A DNA stretch of 64,000 nucleotides from Lautropia mirabilis (GCF_900637555.1 NZ_LR134378.1:1188001-1252000), one strand, 5' to 3'. Positions 36,039-48,646 are shown, counted from the first letter of the stretch. Notes: generated by a model not told the origin, from the letters alone. Translations and numbers: made by a program.

Positions 36039-36959
36039 ATGAGTGCCTTCTTCCGCAACGCCCTGGTCTATCGCCTTTCTGCCGCCTGGAACCCGGATCC
36101 TGCCGCTGTCGAAGAGCAGCTGCAGCGACTGGCCTTCACGCCGGGGCTGGCCCAGGAGGCGCAGTCGCTGGGCTGGGTGCCGGCCATGGAAGGCGAGGGC
36201 CTGGCGCATCGGGTGGGGCGTCACTGGCTGCTGACGCTGCGCGCCGAGAAGAAACTGCTGCCGGCCTCGGTCATCAACCAGTTCACCCGCGCACGCGCCC
36301 AGGCGCTGGAAGAAGAGCAGGGCTTCAAGCCCGGCCGCAAGCAGATGCGCGAGCTGAAGGAGCGCGTGACCGAAGAGCTGCTGCCCAAGGCCTTCAGCAT
36401 CTTCCGGGACACCCGGGTGTGGATCGATCCGGAAGGGGGCTGGGTGGTGGTGGACACCACGGCGCCAGCCCGTGCCGACGAGATCATCGGGCTGCTGAAG
36501 AAATCGGTGGACGACCTGCCGCTGGCGCCGCTGAAGCTGGCGCATTCGCCGGCCCAGGCCATGACGACCTGGCTGGTCGAGAACGAAGTGCCCGGCCCGT
36601 TCTCCATCGACGACGACAGCGAGCTGCGTGACACGGGCGAGAGCCGTGCGGCCGTTCGCTACGTGCGCCAGCCGGTGGATGCCGACACGGTGCAGCGCCA
36701 CCTGAAGGAAGGCAAGCAGTGCACGCGCCTGGCGCTGACCTGGCGCGACCGCGTGTCCTTCGTGCTGACCGAGAACGCGGCCATCAAGCGGCTCAATCCG
36801 CTGGACGTGGTGCGCGAGGGGCGCGAGAGCCTGGACGAGGGCGATGCCCGGCAGGTGTTCGATGCCGAGTTCATGCTGATGGCCGGCGAGCTGTCGGGCT
36901 TGCTGGCCGACCTGCTGGACGTGCTGGGCGGCGAGCAGAAGAAAGCGCAGGCGGCCTGA
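36039..36959 (+). CDS. rdgC: Recombination-associated protein RdgC
   Basis: A 306-residue nucleoid-associated, ring-forming DNA-binding protein that restrains RecA. The N-terminus (FFRNALVYRLSAAW), the central LTLRAEKKLLPASVINQ, EEEQGFKPGRKQMRELKERV and LPKAFSIFRDTRVWIDPEGG, and the C-terminal LDEGDARQVFDAEFMLMAGE are diagnostic for RdgC. Full length. No clear Shine-Dalgarno precedes ATG 36039; a TACAGT at 35998-36003 could be a -10 element. Confidence 0.95.
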   Translation: MSAFFRNALVYRLSAAWNPDPAAVEEQLQRLAFTPGLAQEAQSLGWVPAMEGEGLAHRVGRHWLLTLRAEKKLLPASVINQFTRARAQALEEEQGFKPGRKQMRELKERVTEELLPKAFSIFRDTRVWIDPEGGWVVVDTTAPARADEIIGLLKKSVDDLPLAPLKLAHSPAQAMTTWLVENEVPGPFSIDDDSELRDTGESRAAVRYVRQPVDADTVQRHLKEGKQCTRLALTWRDRVSFVLTENAAIKRLNPLDVVREGRESLDEGDARQVFDAEFMLMAGELSGLLADLLDVLGGEQKKAQAA

Positions 36960-37267
36960 CGGGGCCGCGCCCGGGCACGCAGGGTGTCTTCGGGCCTGAA
37001 AGCTTGGCGCTGACGGTTTCTACCTTGGCTCTGACGGCTTCTGTCGCCCGAATTTGAGGGCGGAGAAGCCGTTTTTGGGTGCCAGTACGTCTCCGGGCAA
37101 GCCGTTCGGGTGTTGCCCTGCCACCGACGGATGTGTTGTCCCCCGCATGATTTTGCTGTTGTTATTTGGCAACGTTCTGGCGTCATTGTGCGGTCGGGGC
37201 AGGGGCGCAGAAACCGTTCGTGCCAGTCTGTGTCAGATCGCGGCGTTCATGGGCGCCATGAAAAATG

Positions 37268-37329
37268 CCCTGAAGACCCGCTGTTCATGCGGATCTTCAA
37301 GGGAGCGTCTGCCAGACGGAGCGTTTTTT
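37268..37329 (+). terminator. Structured element with T-run downstream of rdgC
   Basis: A stem with one bulge (CCCTGAAGACCCGC 37268-37281 with GCGGATCTTCAAGGG 37289-37303) is followed by a 5-bp stem-loop (CGTCT-GCC-AGACG, 37306-37318) and TTTTTT (37324-37329). It may terminate rdgC read-through or be the end of an unannotated RNA in the 540-bp rdgC-vapC spacer, in which I recognise no gene. Confidence 0.4.
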
Positions 37330-37425
37330 CGGTGATTTCCGGGGAGGTGCGACCGGACTTGGCGACCGCTTGTCGGAACGGCATGTTGGTTCATCGGCCC
37401 GGCATGTTGCAGTGTGTCAATGGCA

Positions 37426-37454
37426 TTGAAAGGGCGCTTTTTTTCTTCTACAGT
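37426..37454 (+). promoter_or_regulatory. Sigma-70 promoter of the orphan vapC
   Basis: TTGAAA (37426-37431) and TACAGT (37449-37454) with a 17-nt spacer give a near-consensus promoter; transcription would start near 37461, 38 nt before the ATG. Because it lies so close, no antitoxin gene can be co-transcribed upstream. Confidence 0.65.
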
Positions 37455-37498
37455 GGCCACTCCTCCAACCGGACACGAGCCGGAAATAGCACTCCTCT

Positions 37499-37894
37499 AT
37501 GAAATTGTTGTTGGACACCCAGGTGATGAAAGCCTGGCTGACCGGGGCCACGGATCGTCTGTCGGCCGAAACCATCGCCCTTTTGCAGGATCCCCAAAAC
37601 GAGCGCTACTACAGCACTGCCAGCATCTGGGAACTTTCCCTGAAGGAAGGCATGGGCGCCTCGAACGTGAAACTGAATCCCCACCAGGTGGTGACGGAGC
37701 TGAAGGAACAGGGCTTCATCGAGCTGTCGCTGCGCGCAGCCACCCTGTGGCGGGCCTTCCGCCTCTCCAGCCGCATCCAGCGTGATCCGTTTGACCGCCT
37801 GCTGCTGGCCCAGGCCCAGCAGAAAGGCCTGAAGCTGCTGACGGTAGACCCGCAGATGCTTCAGCATGAACTGCCGGAGGTGCTGGCGGCATAA
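37499..37894 (+). CDS. VapC-family PIN-domain toxin, without adjacent antitoxin
   Basis: A 131-residue PIN-domain ribonuclease. The four metal-binding acidic residues are intact: Asp6 (KLLLDTQVM), Glu45 (SIWELSLKEG), Asp99 (RDPFDRLLLAQA) and Asp117 (LLTVDPQM), so it could be active. PIN toxins of this subtype normally follow a small Phd/VapB antitoxin gene, but the preceding 500 bp hold no such frame and the gene has its own promoter and terminator. It may be neutralised in trans, for example by the orphan RHH protein at 30619, or be tolerated for low expression (weak ribosome site). Confidence 0.85.
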   Translation: MKLLLDTQVMKAWLTGATDRLSAETIALLQDPQNERYYSTASIWELSLKEGMGASNVKLNPHQVVTELKEQGFIELSLRAATLWRAFRLSSRIQRDPFDRLLLAQAQQKGLKLLTVDPQMLQHELPEVLAA

Positions 37895-37914
37895 GCCCCA
37901 GGACTCATCCGCTG

Positions 37915-37964
37915 AAGCGGCGCATCGACTGCGAGGACTCGCAGCGATGCGCCGCTTTTCTTTT
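37915..37964 (+). terminator. Rho-independent terminator of vapC
   Basis: A 19-bp stem with one bulged A: AAGCGGCGCATCG / CGATGCGCCGCTT (37915-37927 with 37945-37957) plus inner CTGCGA / TCGCAG around GGAC, then TTCTTTT to 37964. It begins 20 nt after the stop codon. Confidence 0.9.
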
Positions 37965-38100
37965 GGGGGCTGCCTCGACTTTCCGGGGCCGTCCGGTGAG
38001 GGGCGTGGTTGTCGCCCCGGCACCCAGGCAATTCCCTCGCTTTCTGGGGGCTCTTTCGAGGGAGAAAGAGTCTGCAGTGCCGGTACTCTTTGCCCTGGGC

Positions 38101-38739
38101 TTAGCGCCCTGAAGTGTCTGCCGTTGTCCGCAGCTCCTGGCGGGCCTGGCGGATGATGGTGCTGGCGCCCTTGAGCGCGAGGGCGGACAGGGCCAGTGCC
38201 ACCAGCAGGTCCGGCAGGTTGCTGTTGGTCAGGTACACGCCTCCGGCTGCGGCAATCACCAGCAGGTTGCCGATGGCGTCGTTGCGCGAGCAGATCCAGA
38301 CACCGCGCATGTTGCTGTCACCTTCGCGGAAGGTGTAGAGCAGGGCCGCGGCCGTGACGTTGGCCAGCAGGGCCAGCACCCCCACGATGCTCATCTCGTG
38401 ATAGTTGGGCAATGAGCCTGCCCAGAACTGATAGAGGGTGGTGAGCAGCACCCAGGTGCCGAAGGCGGCCATGGTGGCGCCTTTCAGCAGTGAGGCGCGG
38501 GCGCGATGGTGCAGGGCCATGGACAGCACCAGCAGGCTGATCAGGTAGTTGCCGGCGTCCCCCAGAAAGTCCAGTGAATCCGACATGAGTGAGACCGAAC
38601 CCGAGCGGGCGCTCATCACGATCTCGATGATGAACATGCCGAAGTTGATGGCCAGCGCGGCCCACAGCACCTTGCGATAGCGGGCGGTGGTGTGCGGGCC
38701 GGGCTGGCTGGAACTGCAACAGTCGGACGTGCAGGGCAT
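38101..38739 (-). CDS. Cation diffusion facilitator family transporter (short form)
   Basis: A 212-residue inner-membrane protein with about six transmembrane segments. It keeps the CDF metal-site layout in TM2 (VSLMSDSLDFLGDAGNYLIS) and TM5 (WICSRNDAIGNLLVIAAAGG), but ends after TM6, lacking the cytoplasmic C-terminal domain. The N-terminus (MPCTSDCCSSSQP) has three Cys that might bind metal. Export of Zn, Co, Cd or similar divalent ions is inferred. GGAGG precedes ATG 38739; the longer frame to 38808 is rejected. Confidence 0.78.
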   Translation of the reverse strand: MPCTSDCCSSSQPGPHTTARYRKVLWAALAINFGMFIIEIVMSARSGSVSLMSDSLDFLGDAGNYLISLLVLSMALHHRARASLLKGATMAAFGTWVLLTTLYQFWAGSLPNYHEMSIVGVLALLANVTAAALLYTFREGDSNMRGVWICSRNDAIGNLLVIAAAGGVYLTNSNLPDLLVALALSALALKGASTIIRQARQELRTTADTSGR

Positions 38740-38842
38740 GCGTTCCTCCTTGTGCGCGCATGGGCGCAGGTATCGATGATTGTTCCAAGGATAACGCATC
38801 CGGGGCACGCGTTCTGCGCGTGCCCCGACTTCCGGTGCTGCT

Positions 38843-40063
38843 TCAGTGCGCAGCTGCCTGGCCGCCCACCGGGGCGCGCAGCAGGGTCTGGCCGAAGCGG
38901 CCGATGGCCAGCACGAGGCCCAGCATCGTGACCAGCGCCAGTGCGCCGCCGACCAGACCCAGCTGGTCCAGTCCCCAGTGGATGGCGACCTGGTTGCCCA
39001 GCAGGGCGCCGCCGCCGATGCCCACGTTGAAGAGGCCCGAGAACAGGGCCATGGCCACGTCGGTGGCGTCAGACGCCAGCGCCAGCACGCGTGCCTGCAT
39101 CGACAGCGAGAAGCACATCATCATGGTGCCCCACGCCACCAGCATGCCCAGCAGCCAGCCGGCGTGGTGGGCCAGCGGCTCCAGCGTCAGCAGCGAGATG
39201 CCCATGAACAGCAGCGAACCCAGCAGGAAGATGGCCGGATTGCGGCTGCCGCGCCAGCCGAACAGGACGCTGCCGATCAGGCCGGAGCCGCCGAACACCA
39301 GCAGGACCAGCGTGATGGCCTGCCCCTGCAGGCCGGCCACGTGCTGCAGGAAGGGTTCCAGGTAGCTGTAGGTGGTGAAGTGTGCCGTCACGCCCACGAC
39401 GATCAGGACATAGATGCTGACCAGGGCCGGGCGCCGAAGCAGGACCGGCAGGCTGGAGAGCGAGCCACTGTTCTGACTGGGTAGGGCGGGCAGCAGGCGG
39501 ATCAGCACGATCATCACCACCGCAGCTGCCAGGCCGATCAGGCCGAAGGTGGCGCGCCAGCCCATGATCTCGCCGACGGCGCGGCCCAGCGGGATGCCCA
39601 GCACCATGGCCAGCGACGAGCCGGTGGACAGCAGGCCCAGTCCCTGGCTGGCCCGCCCCTGGGGGGCCATGCGCACGGCCAGCGACGGCGTGATGGACCA
39701 GAAGATGGCGTGCGAAGCGGCAATGCCCAGGCGGCTTGCCATCAGCACCCAGTACTGGCTGGCCATGGCTGAGACGCCATGGCTGACGATGAACACCAGG
39801 AAGACACCGATGAGCAGGCGCCGGCGATCCATCTTGCCGGTGGCCAGCATCAGCGGCAGCGAGCCCAGTGCCACGACCCAGGCATAGATGGTCAGCATCA
39901 GCCCCACGTCCTCGGTGCGCATGCCAAAGCTCTGTCCGATCATCGACAGAAGCCCGACGGGGGCGAATTCGGTGGTGTTGAAGATGAAGGCCGCCAGCGC
40001 CAGCGCGACGACGGCCAGCCAGCTGCCCTGGGCAGCCGGTTCGGAGGAGGAGGGGGTATTCAT
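38843..40063 (-). CDS. sotB: SotB-type MFS efflux transporter
   Basis: A 406-residue twelve-helix MFS protein closely resembling E. coli SotB (YdeA), which exports arabinose and other sugars. Shared blocks include [49 protein letters not shown], a PLGR motif, [20 protein letters not shown] and [18 protein letters not shown]. The exact substrate in this organism is unproven. It is transcribed towards the CDF gene with a 103-bp gap; the upstream gap to gcvT is 326 bp. Confidence 0.88.
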   Translation of the reverse strand: MNTPSSSEPAAQGSWLAVVALALAAFIFNTTEFAPVGLLSMIGQSFGMRTEDVGLMLTIYAWVVALGSLPLMLATGKMDRRRLLIGVFLVFIVSHGVSAMASQYWVLMASRLGIAASHAIFWSITPSLAVRMAPQGRASQGLGLLSTGSSLAMVLGIPLGRAVGEIMGWRATFGLIGLAAAVVMIVLIRLLPALPSQNSGSLSSLPVLLRRPALVSIYVLIVVGVTAHFTTYSYLEPFLQHVAGLQGQAITLVLLVFGGSGLIGSVLFGWRGSRNPAIFLLGSLLFMGISLLTLEPLAHHAGWLLGMLVAWGTMMMCFSLSMQARVLALASDATDVAMALFSGLFNVGIGGGALLGNQVAIHWGLDQLGLVGGALALVTMLGLVLAIGRFGQTLLRAPVGGQAAAH

Positions 40064-40389
40064 GAACGGCGGAGGAGCGTGTCACCCCGCCTGGGCATGG
40101 GCGCGTTCAGGGGCCATGCCGGAGCAGCAGGCCTTCGCGTTCTGGCGGGGTTTTAACCCCCAAGTATGCGTCGGGATGAGGCGCAATGACCTCACGCCGG
40201 CGGCGGAAGGCGGCGATGGCGGGCCGACGGGGCGCTGGACGTGGTGCGGGCACAACGGCAACCGGCAGCCTGCCGGTTGTCAGATGCAGCGACGCCGCCC
40301 CGCGGCCGGAAGAGACCATGGGGCGGCGTTGTTGGATATCGCCGTCAGACGCCGTTGTCAGATGTCGGCGGGAAGGCCCTTGGCCGACT
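40064..40389. other. Spacer between gcvT and sotB
   Basis: A 326-bp region holding the gcvT transcript end and the sotB promoter. An 11-bp GC-rich stem (GACGCCGCCCC near 40289 with GGGGCGGCGTT near 40320) has no T-run and may be a weak terminator for the gcv operon. No gene is apparent. Confidence 0.35.
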
Positions 40390-41500
40390 TCAGCGCTTGT
40401 AGCGCTTCTCCACGAACGGCAGCTTCACGCGCTGAAGCGGGATGAGCCGGTCGCGCACCTTGGCCTGCAACGGGCTGTCGTCGCGGGAGAGAGCCGGCGG
40501 CAGATAGGCCAGCATGATGGGCTTGCCCAGCGTGGGCGAGACGGTGCCGCTGGTCACTTCGCCCACGGCGTCGCCCTGTTTGTCGACGATGACGGAATGG
40601 GCGCGCACCGGCACGTTGCTGTCGGCCACCAGGGCCGTCAGCCGGCGTGGTGCCCCGTGTTCCAGCTGACCCAGCACCACTTCGGCGCCCGGAAAGCCCG
40701 CGAACCGCGCGCCATCGACCCGCCGGCTCTTGGCGATGGCAAAGCCCAGTACCGCTTCCACCGGGGTGGTGTCCGGGCCGATATCGCTGCCGTGCAGCGG
40801 CAGGCCGGCTTCCAGGCGCAGGGTGTCACGCGCCCCCAGACCGGCCGGGGTCACGCGCGGATCGGCCAGCAGATGGCGCACCAGCGGCTCGGCCTCGGCG
40901 GTGGGAATGGAGATCTCGTAGCCGTCCTCGCCGGTGTAGCCCGAGCGGGTGGCAAAGCAGGGCACGCCCAGCAGCTCCAGCGACACGGATTCCATGAAGC
41001 GCGGCGAGCGGGCACGCGGGTCCAGCGCAGCCAGCACGGCCTCGGCCTGTGGGCCCTGCAGGGCGATCAGCGCGGCGTCGATCCAGGTGAATTCCAGCTC
41101 CGGGCACCGGGTGGTGAGCAGGTGGAAATCGTGATCGCGGTTGCCGGCGTTGACGATGATGCGCACCTCGCTGCCCAGGTTGACGAGCATCAGGTCGTCC
41201 TCGATGCCGCCGCGTTCGTTCAGCAGCAGCGAGTAGCGCTGTGCGCCCTCGGGCCAGTCGGAGAAGTCCAGCGGCAGGCAGGCTTCCAGCTGGGCGTGCA
41301 GCGTCTCGATGCGGCCATCGCGCGGGCGCGCCAGCAGCTGGCCCATGTGCGAGACATCGAAGAGCCCGCACGAGGCGCGGGTGGCCAGATGCTCGGCCTT
41401 CAGGCCGCTGTACTGGATGGGCATGTCGTAGCCGGCAAAGCCGCCCATGCGGGCGCCCAGCTCGCGGTGCAGACCGTCCAGGGCAACGTGTTTCAGGGCT

Positions 41501-41508
<8 letters not shown>
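40390..41508 (-). CDS. gcvT: Aminomethyltransferase (glycine cleavage T protein)
   Basis: Transfers the methylene group from lipoyl-bound aminomethyl on GcvH to tetrahydrofolate, releasing ammonia. The 372-residue protein has GARMGGFAGYDMPIQYSG, CGLFDVSHMGQ, ERGGIEDDLML, TRSGYTGEDGYEI, GLGARDTLRLEAGLPLHGSD and a VGEVTSGTVSPTLGKPI finish. ATG 41508 overlaps the gcvP 3' end by 8 bp and has AAGGAGAG upstream. Last gene of gcvH-gcvP-gcvT. Confidence 0.95.
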
Positions 41509-44443
<2,935 letters not shown>

Positions 44444-44450
44444 GATGGTC

Positions 44451-44834
44451 TCAGTCCTTCAGTGCCTGTTGGTAATCGTCGGCGGACAGCAGCGCGTCCA
44501 GGTCGGCGGGGTTGGCCGGCTTGATGCGGAAGAGCCAGCCGCCCTCGAAGGGCTGCTCGTTGACCAGCTGCGGGGCATCGCCCAGCGCCTCGTTGCCGGC
44601 CACGATCTCGCCGGCGATGGGGGCGTAGACATCGGAAGCGGCCTTGGTGGATTCGACCACGCAGCAGGCCTCGTTGGCCTCGACCGAACGGCCGGCCTCG
44701 GGCAGCTCCACATAGACGAGATCGCCCAGTTCGGCCTGCGCGTGCTCGGTGATGCCCACGGTGATGGTGCCGTCGGCCTCGGTGCGCAGCCACTCGTGCG
44801 ATTCGGTGTACTTGAGATTGCTGGGTACAGTCAC
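44451..44834 (-). CDS. gcvH: Glycine cleavage system H protein
   Basis: A 127-residue lipoyl carrier. Lipoylation site Lys64 lies in [24 protein letters not shown]....[20 protein letters not shown] is the family N-terminus. Translation starts at GTG 44834 with GGAGA 7 nt upstream. It is the first gene of the operon, preceded by the glycine riboswitch and a 17-nt-spaced sigma-70 promoter. Confidence 0.95.
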   Translation of the reverse strand: MTVPSNLKYTESHEWLRTEADGTITVGITEHAQAELGDLVYVELPEAGRSVEANEACCVVESTKAASDVYAPIAGEIVAGNEALGDAPQLVNEQPFEGGWLFRIKPANPADLDALLSADDYQQALKD

Positions 44835-44919
44835 GGGAATGTCTCCAGAGAGATGAAGGGGAAGGAAGGATCGGAAGGCGTGACAGCCCGGGGCATGTCA
44901 CATCCTGCAGATTAACAGA

Positions 44920-45193
44920 CTGCCCCCTCTGTACCTGTGCCTGAGATCGTGTCCTTCGGCGAAGCCGACGGCAGCTCCCGCAGGATGGCTGCCCGGCTTT
45001 CTCTCCAGAGTGTTCGTGCGTCGCGGCGGTCCGTTTGCCTGAGAGTTTGCGGGGAAGCTGCCCCTTCGGCGCCGTACCGACGGAAAGGGAAGGGACCAGG
45101 GCGACCTGCAAGGCGCACCTCCAGAGAGCCTGTCGTTTACACAGGCGACGGGGTGAACATGCCTTCCCGTTCCGGTCGGCAGCGGTCTCTCCC
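44920..45193 (-). ncRNA. Tandem glycine riboswitch upstream of gcvHPT
   Basis: Read on the minus strand, two glycine-aptamer cores follow each other: GGGAGAGACC (45184-45193), GCCGAAGGGGCAGC (near 45059-45072) and CTCTCAGGCAAACGGACCG (near 45028-45046) form the first; ACTCTGGAGAGAA (near 44999-45011), GCCGAAGGACA (near 44951) and ATCTCAGGCA (near 44938-44947) form the second. These are the conserved words of gcvT-type riboswitches, which turn the operon on when glycine is in excess. The first aptamer has an unusually long variable arm (about 45075-45180). Edges are approximate. Confidence 0.92.
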
Positions 45194-45240
45194 ACTGCGA
45201 CACTGGGGGCTCGCCAAGCGAGTCCCCGGAACTTGGGGGC

Positions 45241-45269
45241 AAGTTAGCCGACGCACTGGGGCAAGTCAA
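45241..45269 (-). promoter_or_regulatory. Sigma-70 promoter of gcvHPT
   Basis: On the minus strand TTGACT (45264-45269) and TAACTT (45241-45246) are separated by 17 nt. Transcription would begin near 45233, 40 nt before the first aptamer of the riboswitch, giving a leader of about 400 nt. Confidence 0.75.
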
Positions 45270-45667
45270 CGGGACAGGCCGGCTTTGGGCGTTTTACGGG
45301 GTCTGGAGGGCTCAGGGATTTCCCTCATGGCGCGGGCTGCACATCCTGGACAGTGTGATTGACACGACCATGCCGGCCTGGCGGGTGATGGTCCAATACT
45401 CCGGGATTGGTGGGGTTTGCCGGGATTTTCATGGGGTTTTCATGGGCTTCGCAGCGGATGGCTTGTTCATGTTGCGCCTTGCCCGGCGCAGGGGCGGGGG
45501 CATGGGGCGGCGCGGTCCGGCCTGACGTGCATCAATCTGGTGCGGCGGCTCTCGACTAGAATGAAAAATTGCCCCTGCTTTCGGGAGGGCGGTGCGGCAG
45601 GAGATTTCTGCTTTCCTGCTCTCGGCCCGCAGCAGGAAACCACGACCGCATGGAGACCCGGGGCCCA
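45270..45667 (+). promoter_or_regulatory. Spacer upstream of glcD
   Basis: A 398-bp region between the gcv promoter and the glcD start that must hold the glcDEF promoter. It contains small direct repeats (ttttcatgggg-like words near 45428-45448) but I find no strong -35/-10 pair or recognisable operator. No GlcC-like regulator gene is adjacent. Confidence 0.35.
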
Positions 45668-47305
45668 ATGGACGCCAGCCTTGCAGGGCGCGCAGAAAAC
45701 GCTTCTTCCGACGTGGCGCAGTCGGTTCGTTCCGCACCCGCTGCGGCATCCTTCTTCACCGAGGGTGTGCAGCCCTGGCAGGACTGCGCCTGCCCGCTGC
45801 CGCCGGACCGCCTGCAGGCGCTCATCACCGGCCTGCAGCAGATCGTGCCCGAGGGCAGCGTTCTTTATCGACAGGAAGATCTGCGCCCTTACGAATGCGA
45901 TGGCCTGAGCGCCTATCGTCAGTTGCCGCCGGTGGTGGTACTGCCCAGCACCGAAGAACAGGTGCGCCAGATCATCCTGCTCTGTAGACGCCTGGAGGTG
46001 CCGCTGGTGCCCCGGGGCGCCGGCACGGGCCTTACGGGCAGCGCCATGCCGCACGCAGGCGGGGTGCTGATGTCCATGGCCCGTTTCAACCAGATCCTCT
46101 CGCTGGACGCCCATGCCCGCACCGCCCGGGTGCAGCCCGGTGTGCGCAACCTGGCCATCTCCGAGGCGGCCTCGGCCTTCGGCCTCTTCTATGCGCCGGA
46201 CCCGTCCTCGCAGATTGCCTGCACCATTGGCGGCAACGTGGCCGAGAACTCGGGCGGCGTGCACTGCCTGAAGTACGGCCTGACCGTTCACAACGTGCTG
46301 GCGGTGCGCGGCTTCACCATCGACGGGGAGCCCATCACGCTGGGCAGCACGCTGCCGGGGTCGGCTTCCGCGCCGGCTGCCACCACGGAATCCGTCGCGC
46401 TCGACACCCCGGGGCTGGACCTGCTGGGGGCCTGCATCGGTTCGGAAGGCATGCTGATGGTGGTGACGGAGGTGGTGGTGAAGCTGCTGCCCACGCCCCG
46501 GCTGGCGCGCGTCATCATGGCCTCGTTCGACGACGTGGAGACGGCGGGCAACGCCGTCGCGGCCGTCATCGCGGCCGGCCTCATCCCCGCTGGCATGGAG
46601 ATGATGGACCGCCAGTCCACTCAGGCGGTCGAGCCCTTCGTGCGCGCCGGCTACGACCTGGAGGCGGCCGCCATCCTGCTGGTCGAATCCGACGGCACGG
46701 CCGAGGAGGTGGCGGAAGAGATTGCCGCCATGGAGGCCGTGCTCCGCAAGGCTGGTGCCACCCGGCTGCAGGTCTCCAACTCTGAAGCCGAGCGGATGCG
46801 CTTCTGGTCGGGCCGCAAGAACGCCTTCCCGGCAGCGGGTCGCATCTCGGCCGACTATTACTGCATGGACGGCACCATTCCCAAGCACAAGCTGGGACAG
46901 ATGCTGATGGCCATTGCCGGGATGGAGAAGAAATACGGCCTGCGCTGCATGAACGTCTTCCATGCGGGCGACGGCAACCTGCACCCGCTGATCCTGTTCG
47001 ACAGCGGCAAGCCCGGCGAATGGGAGCGTGCCGAGAAGTTCGGCGCCGAGATCCTGGAGCTGTGCGTGGCGCTGGGCGGCACCATCACCGGCGAACACGG
47101 CGTGGGCATCGAGAAGATCAACTCGATGTGCGTGCAGTTCTCCGAGGCCGAGCGTGCCGCGTTCTTTGCACTCAAGCGCGCCTTCGATCCGCCCGGGCTG
47201 CTCAACCCCGGCAAGGCCATTCCCACGCTGCACCGCTGCGCCGAATACGGCCGCATGCACGTCCAGCATGGCCGCCTTAAGTTTCCTGAACTGCCGCGAT
47301 TCTGA
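45668..47305 (+). CDS. glcD: Glycolate oxidase subunit GlcD
   Basis: The FAD-binding catalytic subunit of membrane-associated glycolate dehydrogenase (glycolate to glyoxylate). The 545-residue protein has the PCMH FAD motifs (VPLVPRGAGTGLTGSAMP, IACTIGGNVAENSGGVHCLK) and C-terminal FAD-oxidase motifs (VFHAGDGNLHPLILFD, GGTITGEHGVGIEKI, FDPPGLLNPGKAIPT). It is about 45 residues longer than E. coli GlcD, mostly a low-complexity N-terminus; ATG 45650 is an alternative start. A short Ser/Ala insertion follows TLGSTLPG. It heads the glcDEF operon with a 14-bp gap to glcE. Confidence 0.93.
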   Translation: MDASLAGRAENASSDVAQSVRSAPAAASFFTEGVQPWQDCACPLPPDRLQALITGLQQIVPEGSVLYRQEDLRPYECDGLSAYRQLPPVVVLPSTEEQVRQIILLCRRLEVPLVPRGAGTGLTGSAMPHAGGVLMSMARFNQILSLDAHARTARVQPGVRNLAISEAASAFGLFYAPDPSSQIACTIGGNVAENSGGVHCLKYGLTVHNVLAVRGFTIDGEPITLGSTLPGSASAPAATTESVALDTPGLDLLGACIGSEGMLMVVTEVVVKLLPTPRLARVIMASFDDVETAGNAVAAVIAAGLIPAGMEMMDRQSTQAVEPFVRAGYDLEAAAILLVESDGTAEEVAEEIAAMEAVLRKAGATRLQVSNSEAERMRFWSGRKNAFPAAGRISADYYCMDGTIPKHKLGQMLMAIAGMEKKYGLRCMNVFHAGDGNLHPLILFDSGKPGEWERAEKFGAEILELCVALGGTITGEHGVGIEKINSMCVQFSEAERAAFFALKRAFDPPGLLNPGKAIPTLHRCAEYGRMHVQHGRLKFPELPRF

Positions 47306-47319
47306 ACGGGAGAGATCCG

Positions 47320-48594
47320 ATGTCGGAGCACAAGGCGGGTGATGCCACCCAGGCCCACGCCATCCTGGCCGAACTGCGCGAGCAGATGGCCAACGCCTAC
47401 CATCATGGCCAGCCCCTCTATCTGCAGGGCGGCAATACCTGCCGGTTTTACGGGCACCCGGCGGCCGGCATGCCGAGGACACCGAAAGGCAGCCCTGTCG
47501 CTGCCGGGCAGGCCCATGCCGCAGACGGGGGCACGCAGCCCGACGGTAGTGCCGATCAGACCACCGTCATCGACTGCCGGCGCTACAGCGGCATCGTCCA
47601 GTACGAGCCCACCGAGCTGGTGGTGACGGTGCGATGTGGCACGCCGCTGGAGGAGCTGGAGGCCGTGCTGGCCGAGCGCGGCCAGTGTCTGCCGTTCGAT
47701 CCGCCGCGTTTTGCCCCGGGGCGCACCATCGGCGGTGTGGTGGCCACCGGTCTGTCGGGACCGCGCCGCACCTCGGCTGGAGCCGTGCGCGACTTCATCC
47801 TGGGCACGGTGCTGGTCAGCGCCGATGGCCGGGTGATGCGCTTTGGCGGCGAGGTGATGAAGAACGTGGCGGGCTACGACTTCTCCCGGCTGCTGACCGG
47901 CTCGATGGGCATCCTGGGGCTCATTTCCGAGGTGTCGCTGAAGGTGCTGCCCGTGCCGCGAGCCGACCAGACCCTGATGCTGCCGATGAGCCAGGCCGAG
48001 GCCATCACGGCCTGCAACCGCTGGGGCGGCAAGCCGCTGCCGCTGGGCGCCACCTGCTGGCATGACGGCATGCTGTACGTGCGTCTGTGCGGCGCGCGCC
48101 GTGCCGTGGACTCGGCCCGTCAGGAGCTGGGCGGCGAGCTGATGCAGGACGAGGCCGCTGCGGCATTCTGGGCGTCGCTGCGCGACCATCGGCATGCGTT
48201 CTTTGCGGCGCAAGGTGCGGCGGAGGGTGAGGCCGAGCGCCACGCTCCCCTGTGGCGCCTGTCCGTTCCGGCCGCCACCGGCCCCATCGAGCTGCCCGGC
48301 ACGCAGCTTGTGGAGTGGGGCGGGGCGCTGCGCTGGTACCGGCCATCGGCCGAAGCCATCGCTGCCCTGAGTGGCACGGTGCCTGCTGCGCCCCAGACCG
48401 CCGCGCAGGCCCTGCGCGAGCGCATCGCGGCGCTGGGCGGCACGGCCACGCTGTTCCGGGCCGACGAAGCACATGCCGACGTGCTGCGCTTCCACCCGCT
48501 GGCGCCGGTCAACCTGCAGATCCACCAGCGGTTGAAGCAGGCCTTCGATCCGCGCGGGCTGATCAACCACGGCCGGATGTACCCGGGCCTCTGA
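47320..48594 (+). CDS. glcE: Glycolate oxidase subunit GlcE
   Basis: A second, smaller FAD-binding subunit of glycolate dehydrogenase. The 424-residue protein shows LYLQGGNTCRFYG, YEPTELVVTVRCGTPLEELE, PFDPPRFAPGRTIGGVVATG, GGEVMKNVAGYDFSRLLTG and SMGILGLISEVSLKVLPVP, and the C-terminal INHGRMYPGL. It is longer than the usual 350 residues because of an Ala/Gly/Thr-rich insertion near residues 50-82 and expansions in the C-terminal half. A GGGAGAG ribosome site lies before the ATG. Confidence 0.93.
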   Translation: MSEHKAGDATQAHAILAELREQMANAYHHGQPLYLQGGNTCRFYGHPAAGMPRTPKGSPVAAGQAHAADGGTQPDGSADQTTVIDCRRYSGIVQYEPTELVVTVRCGTPLEELEAVLAERGQCLPFDPPRFAPGRTIGGVVATGLSGPRRTSAGAVRDFILGTVLVSADGRVMRFGGEVMKNVAGYDFSRLLTGSMGILGLISEVSLKVLPVPRADQTLMLPMSQAEAITACNRWGGKPLPLGATCWHDGMLYVRLCGARRAVDSARQELGGELMQDEAAAAFWASLRDHRHAFFAAQGAAEGEAERHAPLWRLSVPAATGPIELPGTQLVEWGGALRWYRPSAEAIAALSGTVPAAPQTAAQALRERIAALGGTATLFRADEAHADVLRFHPLAPVNLQIHQRLKQAFDPRGLINHGRMYPGL

Positions 48595-48646
48595 GCCTCA
48601 TGCGACGGGCCTGTGCCCACCGAATTCTTCTTGCATTCAGACCATC

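Noticed and set aside
37110-37502. Possible antitoxin frame upstream of vapC
   Set aside because: Its Arg/Cys-rich translation does not resemble any antitoxin, it contains the structured element and the vapC promoter, and it lacks a ribosome site.
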